Shown: positions 17,363-27,800 of the stretch, piece by piece
How the letters are laid out: every line of letters begins with the position of its first letter
How positions within the stretch are numbered: position 1 is the stretch's first letter
Assembly (NCBI GenBank): GCA_001414325.1
Contig: LLKB01000005.1
Coordinates: 1,400,559-1,464,558, forward strand
Direction: 5' to 3'
From: Butyribacter intestini
GTDB taxonomy: Bacteria; Bacillota; Clostridia; Lachnospirales; Lachnospiraceae
Length of the DNA stretch: 64,000 nucleotides
Made by a program: the position numbers and the translations under genes
Notes under the pieces: generated by a model
Told to the model about the DNA's origin: nothing
Database searches by the model: none
Seen by the model: the letters and a program-made list of their open reading frames with translations, nothing else

Positions 17363-18388
17363 TCACCTCTTTCCCCTAAGCAGTAAAATAAAGAACGGTC
17401 CACCGATAACACTCATCACAACCGCCGCACTCACCTCATACGGGCGGCATATCGTTCTCCCTATCGTGTCGGCAAGCAAAAATGTAAATGCTCCTGCGAA
17501 CACCGAAAACGGTACAAGTCTTTTGTGGTCGCTGCCGACGAGTATTCTGCCTATATGTGGCACGATAAGTCCAAGAAAACTTATTGCCCCGACAACCGCT
17601 GTCGAGATGCTTGCAAGTATTACCGCTATAACTGAGATTATTATACGCGTACGGTTTACATTTACACCAAGACTTCTCGCTGTTTTATCCTCAAGTGCAA
17701 GCAGGTTGCATCTTCCTATAAACAGCACCGAGAGCACAAGTCCCACGACAACATACGGAAACAATGTCGCTGCATCGTCCCATGTTTTCTGGGTGATATT
17801 TCCCTCGACAATAGATGCCACACCTGTTCTGTCACCTCCTGACATGGAATTTACAACACTTGACATTCCCGTGAAGAATGCTTCTACGGCAACACCCGTA
17901 AGTATAATACGCAACGGACTTAAACCGCCTTTCCACGAAAGAGCATAAACGATAACAAATGCCGCTATCCCGCCAAAGCAGGCGGCAACGGGTGTAAAGA
18001 AATAAAGCGTCGGTGCAAATGCCGTTATACATACTGCCGCAAATCCTGCACCGCTTGATATACCTATAATCCCCGGATCAGCAAGCGGATTTTTAAGCAC
18101 CGCCTGAAACAGTACACCCGAAACCGCTATTGCCGCCCCCGCAAGCATTGATATTATTATTCTCGGAAAACGAAGGTCATAGATAGTTGCTACATCAGGA
18201 TTGTATTTTATAAAAAGACCGTCAAACAACTTTTTAAATGAAACCTTTAGACTTCCTATATTTACCGATATGAAAAATAATATTACAAGTAAAATGATAA
18301 TCATAACAAATGATACGATTGTTCTTATACGCTTATTTCTCAGATTTTTATGGTCTTTTGAAAGTATGTCATTTTCTTTTAAATCCAT
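17363..18388 (-). CDS. FecCD-family permease of the heme ABC importer (HmuU type)
   Basis: Integral membrane protein of about 341 aa with roughly ten helices. Family landmarks: LRFPRIIISMLAGAAIAVSGVLFQAVLKNPLADPGIIGISSGAGFAA (shown at residues ~75-120) and the C-terminal FLGLIVPHIGRILVGSDHKRLVPFS. ATG at 18388 is preferred (GAGGG five bases upstream); the ATG at 18400 is also possible. It pairs with the ATPase downstream and the lipoprotein upstream. Confidence 0.92.
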   Translation of the reverse strand: MDLKENDILSKDHKNLRNKRIRTIVSFVMIIILLVILFFISVNIGSLKVSFKKLFDGLFIKYNPDVATIYDLRFPRIIISMLAGAAIAVSGVLFQAVLKNPLADPGIIGISSGAGFAAVCITAFAPTLYFFTPVAACFGGIAAFVIVYALSWKGGLSPLRIILTGVAVEAFFTGMSSVVNSMSGGDRTGVASIVEGNITQKTWDDAATLFPYVVVGLVLSVLFIGRCNLLALEDKTARSLGVNVNRTRIIISVIAVILASISTAVVGAISFLGLIVPHIGRILVGSDHKRLVPFSVFAGAFTFLLADTIGRTICRPYEVSAAVVMSVIGGPFFILLLRGKR

Positions 18389-18469
18389 TTTAACCCTCAT
18401 TTCTCCATATATTTTTATGCTTAGTATGCTATCTAATTAATGTCCTGCACACCAGTAGCGGGGGGATGC

Positions 18470-19684
18470 TTATCTGCGTTCAAAGTCCTGTTTTAATTCA
18501 GCAAGTGCCTCTTTGTACTTAAATGTCGCACTCATTCCAAATTTATCGTACGAAAGGTCATAGACTCTGCCTTCTTTTACGGCATTAAAATGTTTCCATA
18601 TATCGTTTTTCTTAAAGTCATCATTAAACATTTTTATAACCTGTTTTGGCATCGCATGAGCCGCACGGAGTATAATATCAGGTTCTTTCTTTTTCATATC
18701 CTCCGTGTTTACCGTAAGAAATTCCTGTTTTATGTCACTGTAGACATTTTCACCGCCTGCAAGCTCTACAAGATTTCCCACATACGAATTTGGAGTTGCT
18801 ATTATGTAACTTCCCGGAAGTCCCATAAGAATAAGAACTTTTGGATGACTTTTAGTCTTATTCTCACTTTTATATTTCTTATAAAAAGCCACAAACTCAT
18901 TTATAAGGCTGTCAGCCTCTTTTTCCCTGTCAAAAATAATTCCCAATTCCTGTATTGAGCGGTACATTCCCTGCACGCTTTTCAGATTTAAAAATGCCCA
19001 CTCCGTATCAATGGCTTCATATTTAGGTTTAAGGTCACTTTTCAATGATGACGGAGACAATATCCAGTCAGGCTGAACCGAAGATACGATTTCCATATCG
19101 GGGCTCATAGCCGTACCGATTTTTTTGACATTTTTATATCTTGACGGAATTGTCGAGACTGTTGACGAACAGACACCTGCAAGGTCAATATTAAGTTTGT
19201 CACAAATATCTGCCGTAGCAGGCGAAGTTGCGATTATGCGTGGATTTCTCCCAAGTTTCTCAACCTTTTCTTTCGCCGACTCAACTGCCGCTCTCTCGTA
19301 CTTATCTGTAATCTCAAGCATTGAATTTATATCAATATCTGCTGATGAATTTTTGTCTGCTGTTATGTCTTTCCCATCTGTCGATGAGTTGTCACTCGCT
19401 GTTGTGTTTTCTCCATCTTCCGATGAGTTGTCTTTTGCTGTTGTATTTTTCCCATCTTCCGATGAATTTTTGTCTGCAACGGTTTCTTTTGTAGATGGCT
19501 GCTCTTTGTCCGGATGCTGGTTTACACAGCCGCCGAGCAGAAAAGAGATTGAAAAACCTAATATGACACCAAGTTTTAGCAATTTATTATGCCTGTTTGT
19601 GAAAAATCCATTTTTTATAAGTTTATTTTTCTTATACTTATTTGCGATAAACCCATTTTTTTTAACCTCATTCTTCTTCATCAT
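18470..19684 (-). CDS. Heme-binding lipoprotein of the ABC importer (HmuT/HtsA/IsdE-like)
   Basis: Class III substrate-binding protein, about 404 aa, anchored by lipidation at Cys ~53 (FLLGGC) after an unusually long, Lys/Asn-rich N-terminus containing repeated KKNGF-like stretches. Between the anchor and the binding fold lies a 60-residue repetitive linker with SSEDGKNTTA-type units, a spacer that may reach across the wall. The PBP fold follows: RIIATSPATADICDKLNIDLAGV, IGTAMSPDMEIVSSVQPDWILSP, MGLPGSYIIATPNSYVGNLVELAGGENVY. The ATG at 19684 (AGGAG seven bases upstream) overlaps the preceding NEAT gene by 17 bp. It is predicted to receive heme from the NEAT proteins. Confidence 0.9.
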   Translation of the reverse strand: MMKKNEVKKNGFIANKYKKNKLIKNGFFTNRHNKLLKLGVILGFSISFLLGGCVNQHPDKEQPSTKETVADKNSSEDGKNTTAKDNSSEDGENTTASDNSSTDGKDITADKNSSADIDINSMLEITDKYERAAVESAKEKVEKLGRNPRIIATSPATADICDKLNIDLAGVCSSTVSTIPSRYKNVKKIGTAMSPDMEIVSSVQPDWILSPSSLKSDLKPKYEAIDTEWAFLNLKSVQGMYRSIQELGIIFDREKEADSLINEFVAFYKKYKSENKTKSHPKVLILMGLPGSYIIATPNSYVGNLVELAGGENVYSDIKQEFLTVNTEDMKKKEPDIILRAAHAMPKQVIKMFNDDFKKNDIWKHFNAVKEGRVYDLSYDKFGMSATFKYKEALAELKQDFERR

Positions 19685-21989
19685 CTTCCATCTCCTCTCC
19701 CCATCTTCGCCAGTTACGCCTGAAATAATAAGTAACACCTGCACCTGCCGCTATGAGAACAAGTCCCGATAATGTTATTGAAATCGTGAGCACTATCACC
19801 CATTTAGCCATTGTCATATCCTCTGACTTCCCGTTATTACCGCCTGCGGTCTGCGTACTGTTTCCATCAGAAGCCGCTTCTGCTGTTTCAGACACATCAG
19901 AGCCGTTTTCTTTGCTCTCTGTCGAAAGACTCAATCCCTGTGCATCAGAAAGTCCTGACTCCGAAAGCTCAGTGTTTACATCTGACAATGTATTACCGAT
20001 CAATGCTGTACTGTCATTTTCTAAACCAGACGCATCCCCCGATAAATCACTGTCAGAAGTTTTCGTGTTATCCGTCCTTGTATCTGATGATGCGTTTGCG
20101 GACACATGTGTAACAGCCATTCCCGATACATTTCCTGACTTGAAATTTTTAGCATATGCGTAAAATACAACATTTCTTCCCATTGGCCGGACATACATTG
20201 AAACCTTTACGATGCTGTTCTTATCAGAGAGAGAAATACAATAATCCGCCGTTTTTCCGTTACTGTCTGAGCCTTTTTTTGTCACTGTAGGACTGACCTG
20301 CTGCCATGATGCCGCCCCTCTTTTCTGCACATAAAACTTGTGGTCTGAAGTGTAATCTATAAGACCCACACGCATTGTGAGATAACACTGACCGTTATCC
20401 GTCTGCTCCAACATTCCCGAAGTCTTAAGAACACTCTCTACCATTCCCTGTCCTGTCGCGTATGAACTCTCGCCGCCTGCGTCCTCGACTTTGTTTGTAA
20501 CCGGATGTCTGTAACAAGGCACTATATTACACGAATAAACTTTTCCGCTCACCACACTGCCCGATGTACCGCTTTTATTATCTGTTGCATCTGAACCTGC
20601 CACACTGTTTGACAAACTTCCGTCTGCCGTCAATGTATTTTTATCTGATACACTGTTTCCCGCCGAACTGCCGCCTTTTGATGCGTTTGTCTTTTTTGAT
20701 GACTTTTTACTCTTTGAAGATTTGCTCACCGAAGTGCTCTTTTTCCCGGCAACGATAGAATTAAGGTCAAGTTTAAGATAGACAGGCTGTGTTCCCGAAC
20801 CTTTACTTATCGCATCCATAATAGGCACAAACACCTGCATAGGCACATATCCGTTTTTCTTCGCTTCTTTTATCATAGGAAAAGAAACCTTTTTCGGATA
20901 ATTTGTTCCGTATGTATCAGTCAGTTTCTTACCGTTTTTCTTCTGGAAAGAAACGATTTTAGCCGCCGCAGTCTTACCCTGAGGTACACCGTTTTTGGTC
21001 ACCTTATAGCCTGCTTTAAAATATTTAAGCCTGCCGAGATACCCCTTTGCACTTCCAACCGTAAGTCCTGAAAAATCAAGTATAAGCGTGTATTTTCCAT
21101 TTTTTACACGCAATAAAACATTGTGATTTATTGCTTTATCTGACATTGAGCTGCTCTTTTTATCAGTTTTTAACATATTCCCTGTTATCATGTAAGTTCC
21201 ATCAGTCAGCTTTTTTATATTCAGCTTCTTATTTTTCTTAGAAGAATTTTTACTGCCCGTTGTTACCGGTTTTTTTGTTGCCGTATTTTCCCTGTCCGTT
21301 GCCGGTTTTTTTGTTGCCATATTTTTGCTGTCCGTTGACGGTTTTTTTGTTGCAGACGGCTCTGCCGTACCCACAATATCATCCGCCTTTTCGTCCGTTT
21401 TTTTAAGAGTGTTCCAATCTAATAACAATCTCGCAAACTGCGTTCCACCGCCCTTGTTTATAGCCTCCATAACAGGCACATAAACCTGAATCCAAGCCAT
21501 ACCCTGTTTCCATTCTATAGGCATCAACGCATAATGCGGATATAATTTTCCTTTTACATTTGAGTCAAGCCCCGTGTCAGGGTCGTTGTACTCATCATAA
21601 ACTCCCTCATAATACTCAGTCACTTTTACGCTCTCTGCCGTTGCTGATTTAGGCACATTTTCACTGTCATTCCATGACGGAAAATAATAAAATCCATACA
21701 GATACCCTTTAAAGATACCCGATGTAAGTGACTTAAACTCCAATCTCAAACTTATGCTGTTTCCTTTTTTTATAATCTTCATCGGCTGCGTAACTGCCGA
21801 ATCACCCATTGACGGCTGGTCAAGAGTCGCGTGTCTTAACCTTCCCTCAATCGTATAAACTCCATCGTTAAAATCCCCTGCATAAACCCTCTTTGTACTC
21901 TCAAAAATGGAAAAATCCGACATGAGACCTAAAACAAGAGCAACCGCCAAAATCCATGCCATCACCTTATGTTTTCCTAAAAATCTCAT
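19668..21989 (-). CDS. Membrane-anchored surface protein with two NEAT domains and a Shp-like heme-binding domain
   Basis: About 773 aa from ATG 21989 (AGGAGG six bases upstream). Order: signal peptide; NEAT-like domain 1 (~40-195, PSMGDSAVTQPMKI, YGFYYFPSW, VYVPVMEAI); a linker of three KKPxTD repeats; NEAT domain 2 (~260-415, SMSDKAINHNVLL, TVGSAKGYLGRLKYF, QVFVPIMDAI); a Ser/Lys linker; then a third domain (~480-615, YSCNIVPCYRHPVTNKVEDAGGES, YATGQGMVESVL, SMYVRPMGRNVVF). The third domain resembles the streptococcal Shp fold, and the two Met in GQGMVE and RPMGR would suit bis-methionyl heme ligation. It ends in one membrane helix (WVIVLTISITLSGLVLIAAG) and an acidic tail, like Shp. Likely passes heme from outer receptors to the lipoprotein. 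Confidence 0.82.
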   Translation of the reverse strand: MRFLGKHKVMAWILAVALVLGLMSDFSIFESTKRVYAGDFNDGVYTIEGRLRHATLDQPSMGDSAVTQPMKIIKKGNSISLRLEFKSLTSGIFKGYLYGFYYFPSWNDSENVPKSATAESVKVTEYYEGVYDEYNDPDTGLDSNVKGKLYPHYALMPIEWKQGMAWIQVYVPVMEAINKGGGTQFARLLLDWNTLKKTDEKADDIVGTAEPSATKKPSTDSKNMATKKPATDRENTATKKPVTTGSKNSSKKNKKLNIKKLTDGTYMITGNMLKTDKKSSSMSDKAINHNVLLRVKNGKYTLILDFSGLTVGSAKGYLGRLKYFKAGYKVTKNGVPQGKTAAAKIVSFQKKNGKKLTDTYGTNYPKKVSFPMIKEAKKNGYVPMQVFVPIMDAISKGSGTQPVYLKLDLNSIVAGKKSTSVSKSSKSKKSSKKTNASKGGSSAGNSVSDKNTLTADGSLSNSVAGSDATDNKSGTSGSVVSGKVYSCNIVPCYRHPVTNKVEDAGGESSYATGQGMVESVLKTSGMLEQTDNGQCYLTMRVGLIDYTSDHKFYVQKRGAASWQQVSPTVTKKGSDSNGKTADYCISLSDKNSIVKVSMYVRPMGRNVVFYAYAKNFKSGNVSGMAVTHVSANASSDTRTDNTKTSDSDLSGDASGLENDSTALIGNTLSDVNTELSESGLSDAQGLSLSTESKENGSDVSETAEAASDGNSTQTAGGNNGKSEDMTMAKWVIVLTISITLSGLVLIAAGAGVTYYFRRNWRRWGEEMEDDEEE

Positions 21990-22142
21990 GTCGAACCTCC
22001 TGTTCACTAAAATTAAACTTTTTCTCTATATCAATTCATACCTGTATGTAAAGCGGTCATTCACAATCTGCCTTTGCTGTTTACTGATAAACGCAGTCGC
22101 TTTGCGACCCGTAAGTATAAAATGCTTATCTGTATCCAAAAA

Positions 22143-24773
22143 TCACTTAAATTTAGCTTTCTTTGCCCCAGCTTTTACTATCTGCTTTTTAAGGGATTTC
22201 TTTGTCTTAGCTGAAATACCCTTTGCAAACTTAACCGTCTTAAGTTTCTTGCAGCCTTTAAACGCATTGTTTCCAACTTTTGTCACATATTTTCCAATTA
22301 TAACAGTTGTAAGTTTCTTATTATTCTTAAATACATTCGGTGCAATAGCAGTTACCTTAAACAAAACTCTCTTTATCTTAACCGTCCGTGGAACAGTTGC
22401 ACTTTTCACATTTTTCTTTGCAGCAATGAGTGTAACCTTTCCCTTTGCTGTTACTTTATAAGTATTTCCTGCTACCTTTGCCTTTGTTCCTACCTTTACT
22501 TTTTTTGTTGAACTACCAGGGTTAGGATTGTTTGTCTGCTCTGGCTTTATGCTTTCATCTGGTTTTGATGTTTCACCCGGCTTTAATGTTTCCATCGGTG
22601 CTGATGAATTTTCAGGAGATGGTGTTTCACCTGGCTTTATGCTTTCATCTGGTTTTGATGTACTACCCGGCTTTGATGTAGCACCCGGTTTTGATGTACT
22701 GTCTGGTGTTGCTGAGTTTCCCGGTGTTGCTGTGCCATCCGGCTTTGAACTTTCCACTGGTGCAGCCGACGCATTTGGATTTGCCTGTTTTGCCTCTGTC
22801 TCATTAAATGCCGCATCATCCGCTGTTGTCGCAGTAACAGTTGACAGGTCAAGCTTAAGATAAACCGGCTGTGTACCTGTTCCCTTTGTGATTGCTTCCA
22901 TTATCGGTACAAACACCTGCAAAGGAACTGTTCCTGCTGATATATTTTTGTTATTATAAGAAAAATCGTACAATGCCTCCGGTATTACCTTTATCGTAAC
23001 CTTATTCGGATAATCAGTTCCGAGCGTGTCAGTAAGTTTCACTCCATCGGTATATGTCTGATAATCATCAATCGTAACATCTTTTAATATTCCCGTAGGA
23101 TTTGTCTGTGTATCAGGTTTATATCCCGTATCATAGTATCTCAATTTGCTAAGATACCCCTTAAGGCTTCCGATAGTAAGACTGTTAAAATCAAGTGTCA
23201 GATAATAAACTCCATCTTTAACGGTAAGTTTTATATTGTGATTTATAGCACTGTCACTCATTGATACCGTTCCGTCAGGCTTCTGCATATTTCCCGTAAC
23301 TTTATAAACTCCGTCACTCAATGAAGCAAAGCCTAAAGCCTGCTCATTTTCATCCGTCAATGCGGTAAGTGTGTCCCAGTAAAGTGTAACTGTTGAATCA
23401 ATATTAAATTTACCTTTATCAAAATTAACTCCCGAAACAACTCCGTCAAGTTTTTTCATGGCTTCAACATAAAGATAAACATTATTTACATAAGTCTGTC
23501 TCAAACCGTCAAGCGGAACTGTAATGTTCGTCACGACATTCTGCTGACCGATAGTTGGAACTTCGGCTGACTCCGTCTCATAAGTCACCCCGTCCATAGT
23601 AAGATTTTCCGCTGAAATGTTATTTCCCTTATACCAGCCGTTATATCCTAGTACATAAAGCGGCTCTTTGTCAGAACCGGAAACCATCTGATATGTAAGG
23701 TACATTTTTCCCGAAGCATCAACACGGATATAACCGAGTGCCTTTTTCTCTTCCCCGACAAGTCCGTGGTCAACAACATCCGTGCGATCTTTTAACTCAA
23801 TGCTGTAAAATCCCGGTTTCAAGGCTTCCGTAGGTGCATCAGGGATAACTTCTTTTTCAATCGTCACACCAAGTGCATTCATTGCCGCTTCTTTAATTGC
23901 ATTTGATGAAGCGGTCGCTCCTGAAACTGCATCAAGTCCGTTAAGTTTTTCAGCATCATTGCGGTAAAGTCCGACAAGTTTTTCTTTCATTCCTTTTGCG
24001 GCTTTGTTGAAATAAACCTGATTTTCATCTGCAGAATCGCCCTTAAAATCAGAACCCTCTATGACAACATCACTTATCTGACCGTCTTTTACGCTGACTT
24101 TTACGCCTACATTATATTTTCCGAACTGCTGAACCTCTGACACTCCCTGCTCTGTTGTATAGTTGAGAGAAGTATCTCCCGAAAGCACGGCATTTGCATA
24201 ATCGACCAAAAGATAAGCGTCAGGTGCATAACCCATTGCTTCAACAAACATACTCATATAAATTCCGTTTTCCGTCTTTGCCGCATCAGGAATCTTAAAT
24301 GAAATCTCCTTTGGAACTGTCTTTGCTTTCTGTTCACTTCCGTTTGTAAAATACACATCCTGTGTTGAGATTACAGTCGCATTGACAGACGCATCACCTG
24401 TATTTGGCTTTGTCTGTGACTGATAAATCTTATAATCCGTTGCATAATCAGTCGCTGTTCCAACTGTAACGCTTCTAAGCACAATATTGAGAGCTGCATC
24501 GCCGTTTTCATCAATTTTAAGCACTCCGTACTTTCCGATGCTCTCCTTTGCCGCTGACTCCTGCTCAAGATTATTAGCGTTTTTAAGTGACAACGGCACT
24601 ATGTATGTACTGTTTTTGCTGAGAGCTGTTGCTGATTTTCCAAATGCCACCGTACTGTTTTCAGCGGCAAGAGCCACCACATCATCTGTGGCAGCCCATG
24701 CACACTGACCGAATACCATGGCTCCTGCAAGCATTACTGCCGCAAATTTTGTCTGCCATTTCTTCAATCTCAT
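22143..24773 (-). CDS. Secreted multi-NEAT protein with an FMN_bind (flavinylation) domain and C-terminal LRR-like module
   Basis: 876 aa, GAGGAG before the ATG. Order: signal peptide (to ~28); NEAT-like region 1 (~45-200); FMN_bind domain (~205-302: YNVGVKVSVKDGQISDVVIEG and DAVSGATASS at 281-290, with Thr287 the expected FMN-phosphate acceptor); NEAT-like region 2 (~320-470); NEAT domain 3 (~485-645, TVSMSDSAINHNIKL, TIGSLKGYLSKLRYY, VFVPIMEAITKGTGTQP); a Pro/Ser linker of SKPDESIKPGET-type repeats (~655-760); and a basic C-terminal BspA-like leucine-rich module (NVFKNNKKLTTVIIGKYVTK, NAFKGCKKLKTVKF). No sortase motif, so anchoring is probably through the basic LRR end. A covalently bound FMN next to heme domains points to extracellular electron transfer to heme or iron. 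The ApbE transferase needed for this is not in the window. Confidence 0.82.
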   Translation of the reverse strand: MRLKKWQTKFAAVMLAGAMVFGQCAWAATDDVVALAAENSTVAFGKSATALSKNSTYIVPLSLKNANNLEQESAAKESIGKYGVLKIDENGDAALNIVLRSVTVGTATDYATDYKIYQSQTKPNTGDASVNATVISTQDVYFTNGSEQKAKTVPKEISFKIPDAAKTENGIYMSMFVEAMGYAPDAYLLVDYANAVLSGDTSLNYTTEQGVSEVQQFGKYNVGVKVSVKDGQISDVVIEGSDFKGDSADENQVYFNKAAKGMKEKLVGLYRNDAEKLNGLDAVSGATASSNAIKEAAMNALGVTIEKEVIPDAPTEALKPGFYSIELKDRTDVVDHGLVGEEKKALGYIRVDASGKMYLTYQMVSGSDKEPLYVLGYNGWYKGNNISAENLTMDGVTYETESAEVPTIGQQNVVTNITVPLDGLRQTYVNNVYLYVEAMKKLDGVVSGVNFDKGKFNIDSTVTLYWDTLTALTDENEQALGFASLSDGVYKVTGNMQKPDGTVSMSDSAINHNIKLTVKDGVYYLTLDFNSLTIGSLKGYLSKLRYYDTGYKPDTQTNPTGILKDVTIDDYQTYTDGVKLTDTLGTDYPNKVTIKVIPEALYDFSYNNKNISAGTVPLQVFVPIMEAITKGTGTQPVYLKLDLSTVTATTADDAAFNETEAKQANPNASAAPVESSKPDGTATPGNSATPDSTSKPGATSKPGSTSKPDESIKPGETPSPENSSAPMETLKPGETSKPDESIKPEQTNNPNPGSSTKKVKVGTKAKVAGNTYKVTAKGKVTLIAAKKNVKSATVPRTVKIKRVLFKVTAIAPNVFKNNKKLTTVIIGKYVTKVGNNAFKGCKKLKTVKFAKGISAKTKKSLKKQIVKAGAKKAKFK

Positions 24774-24841
24774 CTTAACTCCTCATTTCTTAAGTCGATA
24801 CCTCACCGGCATGACCTACATTGCCTTTGCATTAATAAAAA

Positions 24842-27800
24842 TTATTTTTTAATAGTTACCTTTACTGTTGAAGAATACTTTCCATATACTTTCTTCTTTC
24901 CTGAAACTCTGTATGCCCTTATTTTGAAGAAGTATGATTTTTTCTTCTTTAATTTTTTATTTGTATATTTGACAATACTACCCTTTTTAATAGTTGCTAT
25001 CTTCTTAAATTTGCCTTTCTTCTTGTTAGCACGATATACTTCGTAGCCTGATGCCTTTGAAACTTTCTTCCATGAGACAACAGCTTTAAGTTTCTTGACA
25101 TTCTTTACTTTGACACCCTTAACTGCCGCAACCTTAACCGTTTGTGTCTTTGTCGGCTTCTTAGTTGGTTTTACCGTCGGCTTAACTGTTGGTGTTGCTG
25201 TTGGTTCTGTTGACTCTTCCGGCTTCTTAGTCGGCTCTGCACTCGGTGTGTTTGCCGGTGCCGGCACTGCACTTTCTGTCGGTGCAGGTGTCTGTGTAGG
25301 TGTCTGGCTTGGTATGCCCGGTGCTTCTTTCTTCTTAAGATTTGATATTGCAGTCTGAATATCAGCCGATGCTTTATCAAGGTCTGCCTGTGCCGCACGC
25401 TCCGTGATACGCTGTCCTGCTGCCGCAACCGCATCTTTTAATACTTTATAAGACTCTGCCGTATAATTACCCTCTGCAATCGCATTTGCTTCTTTTATCT
25501 TTGCTTCAAGTGCTGTCTTATCTCCTGCTTTTACAAGTTTTGCAACTGCACTGTCAAGTGCTGTCTTTGCGTTTACTACGCTATCTTTTTCTTTGCTCTC
25601 TGCCGCTGTTTTTGCATTTGCAACTGCTGACGCAATATCCGCATCTTTCCAGCTTGCAACTGTGTATGAGTTTTCGTCTAATGCCGATGCACTCTCAATG
25701 GCACTGTTAAGTCCTGCTAATTCATCAGAAGAAGCAACCTTTACAAGTGCTTTCATTGCATTTGTAAGTTTTGTGACAAATTCTTTTGAAACATCTTCTG
25801 TCACATCTTCGTCTGCTGTTGTGTCAATCTCATCATAAATTTCTTTTGCTGTCTTATAAGAGCTTTCCGTGTAATCAGCGGAATTTAATTCCTCAAATGC
25901 TCTCATCTGTTTACCGAGTTCTTTTGCTGATACAGTGAATGAACCGTCTTTATTTTCTTTAATACTGTACTGTGCCATGCGTACCGAACCCTCAAGAAGT
26001 TCCTTTGCAGCTTCCTGTGTAATTTCAGTTCCCTGTAAATCCTGCTTGCCCATTATCCATGTACTGTCATAAATATGTGTAGGACCTGCTCCCATTAACG
26101 CTGTAAGATATGCCGCACCTGTTACCTTTGTACCATTCTTAACATATACATGACCTACTGACATCAATGCCATTGCCACAGCTTCAACATTTACACCGTC
26201 AAGTACAAGAGCTGTTGTTTTTGAATTACCTGCAAACACGGCGGTGCTTGTTGTGATTTTTCCTGTCTTTTTCTCTGAGCTGTCAACTACGGTACACTTT
26301 CCTGCATTTCCTGTAATCGCATTGTCACCGAGGTTCAACAGATAACCATTGAGGTCGAGCGTAAAGTTTTTGTAGAATGTAAATGAGTCTGCTGAACTCA
26401 CATCCATATCCTCATTTAACTTAACCGTCTGACCGTCCTTAGCATAAACAAGGGCAAGTGACGCATCCTTTTCCTTTATGTTCTTAGCAACACTTCCGTC
26501 TGCATTGTAGATAGTTGCAGCATATTTTACATCCGGGTCCTCCTTTTCAGTACCCTCAAAGACTGTTGTATATCCTGCATACTCTCCATCACTTACCTCG
26601 CCTAAGATATATCCTGACTTTGTCTCATAAGGTCCGCTCACGGCGTCCTTTCCTTCAACAGCCTTAAAGTAACCGCCCTCTATCATTGCAGGTGTTCCAT
26701 TTACTAAAAGACCAACACCTGACCTTGATTTTTCAGCCGAATATACACCATTTTTTATTGTGACTGTTCCTGCACCGTCTACCGTAAGTGCAGCGTTTAA
26801 GTTGTTGTTTTCCGCAAGGATTGATGTTACATTTTCAATCTCTGTATCCTCATCAGAACTAAATGAAAGCCCGCTGAATTTGCTGTTTTTTACAACAGCC
26901 TTTCCTGAAGCATCGACTGATCCTTTACCCGATACCTCACAGTCTTCAACATCAGCACTTACTCCCATAAACTCTAATGAGCCTAATTTACTGTTTTTTA
27001 TGACCATTGTTTCTTTTTCGCCAAAACCTACTGAAACCAGATTATCAGTAGTACAGTTATCCATCTCGAAATCAATACCTTCATCGAGGTAACCGAAATA
27101 AACATTATTGATATTTCTGCCGTATCCTGTAAAGCCTGTTGTCACAGCATTATTTGTAAGCGTACAGTTTTTAAGAGTTACCGCGATATGAGGTAAATCC
27201 TGCATACAAACATAGCTGCCGGACATTACATAGTTACCTATCTGTCCCTCAATGGCAACTCCGTCAGCCGTAAGAGAACCAGCAGCCACGGCTATTGATG
27301 TAGATGTATTTATAGCCTCATCATAACGCTCATGTGTGATTCTTCCTGTCTTATCCTTACTGCTATCCTTTATTGTCACATCTCCTCTTACCGTAAAGAT
27401 GTTAGCTTTCTGTGCGAGAGTATATCCGTTAAGGTCAAGTGTTCCGCCTTTAACAGTCACATCCTCATCAAATTCAGCATTTGAGGCAAGTTTGACAGTC
27501 ACACCCTCACTCATTGTCTTAACTGCCTCTGCCATGTCAGTCTTTACATCAGCCTTTGCAGACGCATCATATGTAACATACTCTTTTTCCATCTCGGAAA
27601 TCGCCGTATCATCGCTTACTTTCTCAATGTTTGCCCAGTCAAGACCAATGCACGCATCCTGATTGATGCTCATAACACTTATATACATTCTGACTGCAAC
27701 AACATTCTGCTTTAGGTCAGGCACAATAAATGAAATCTGGGCAGGCTTTTTCTTTCCGTTCACAGTATATGTCTTATCAACATGAGCCTTATAACGGTTT

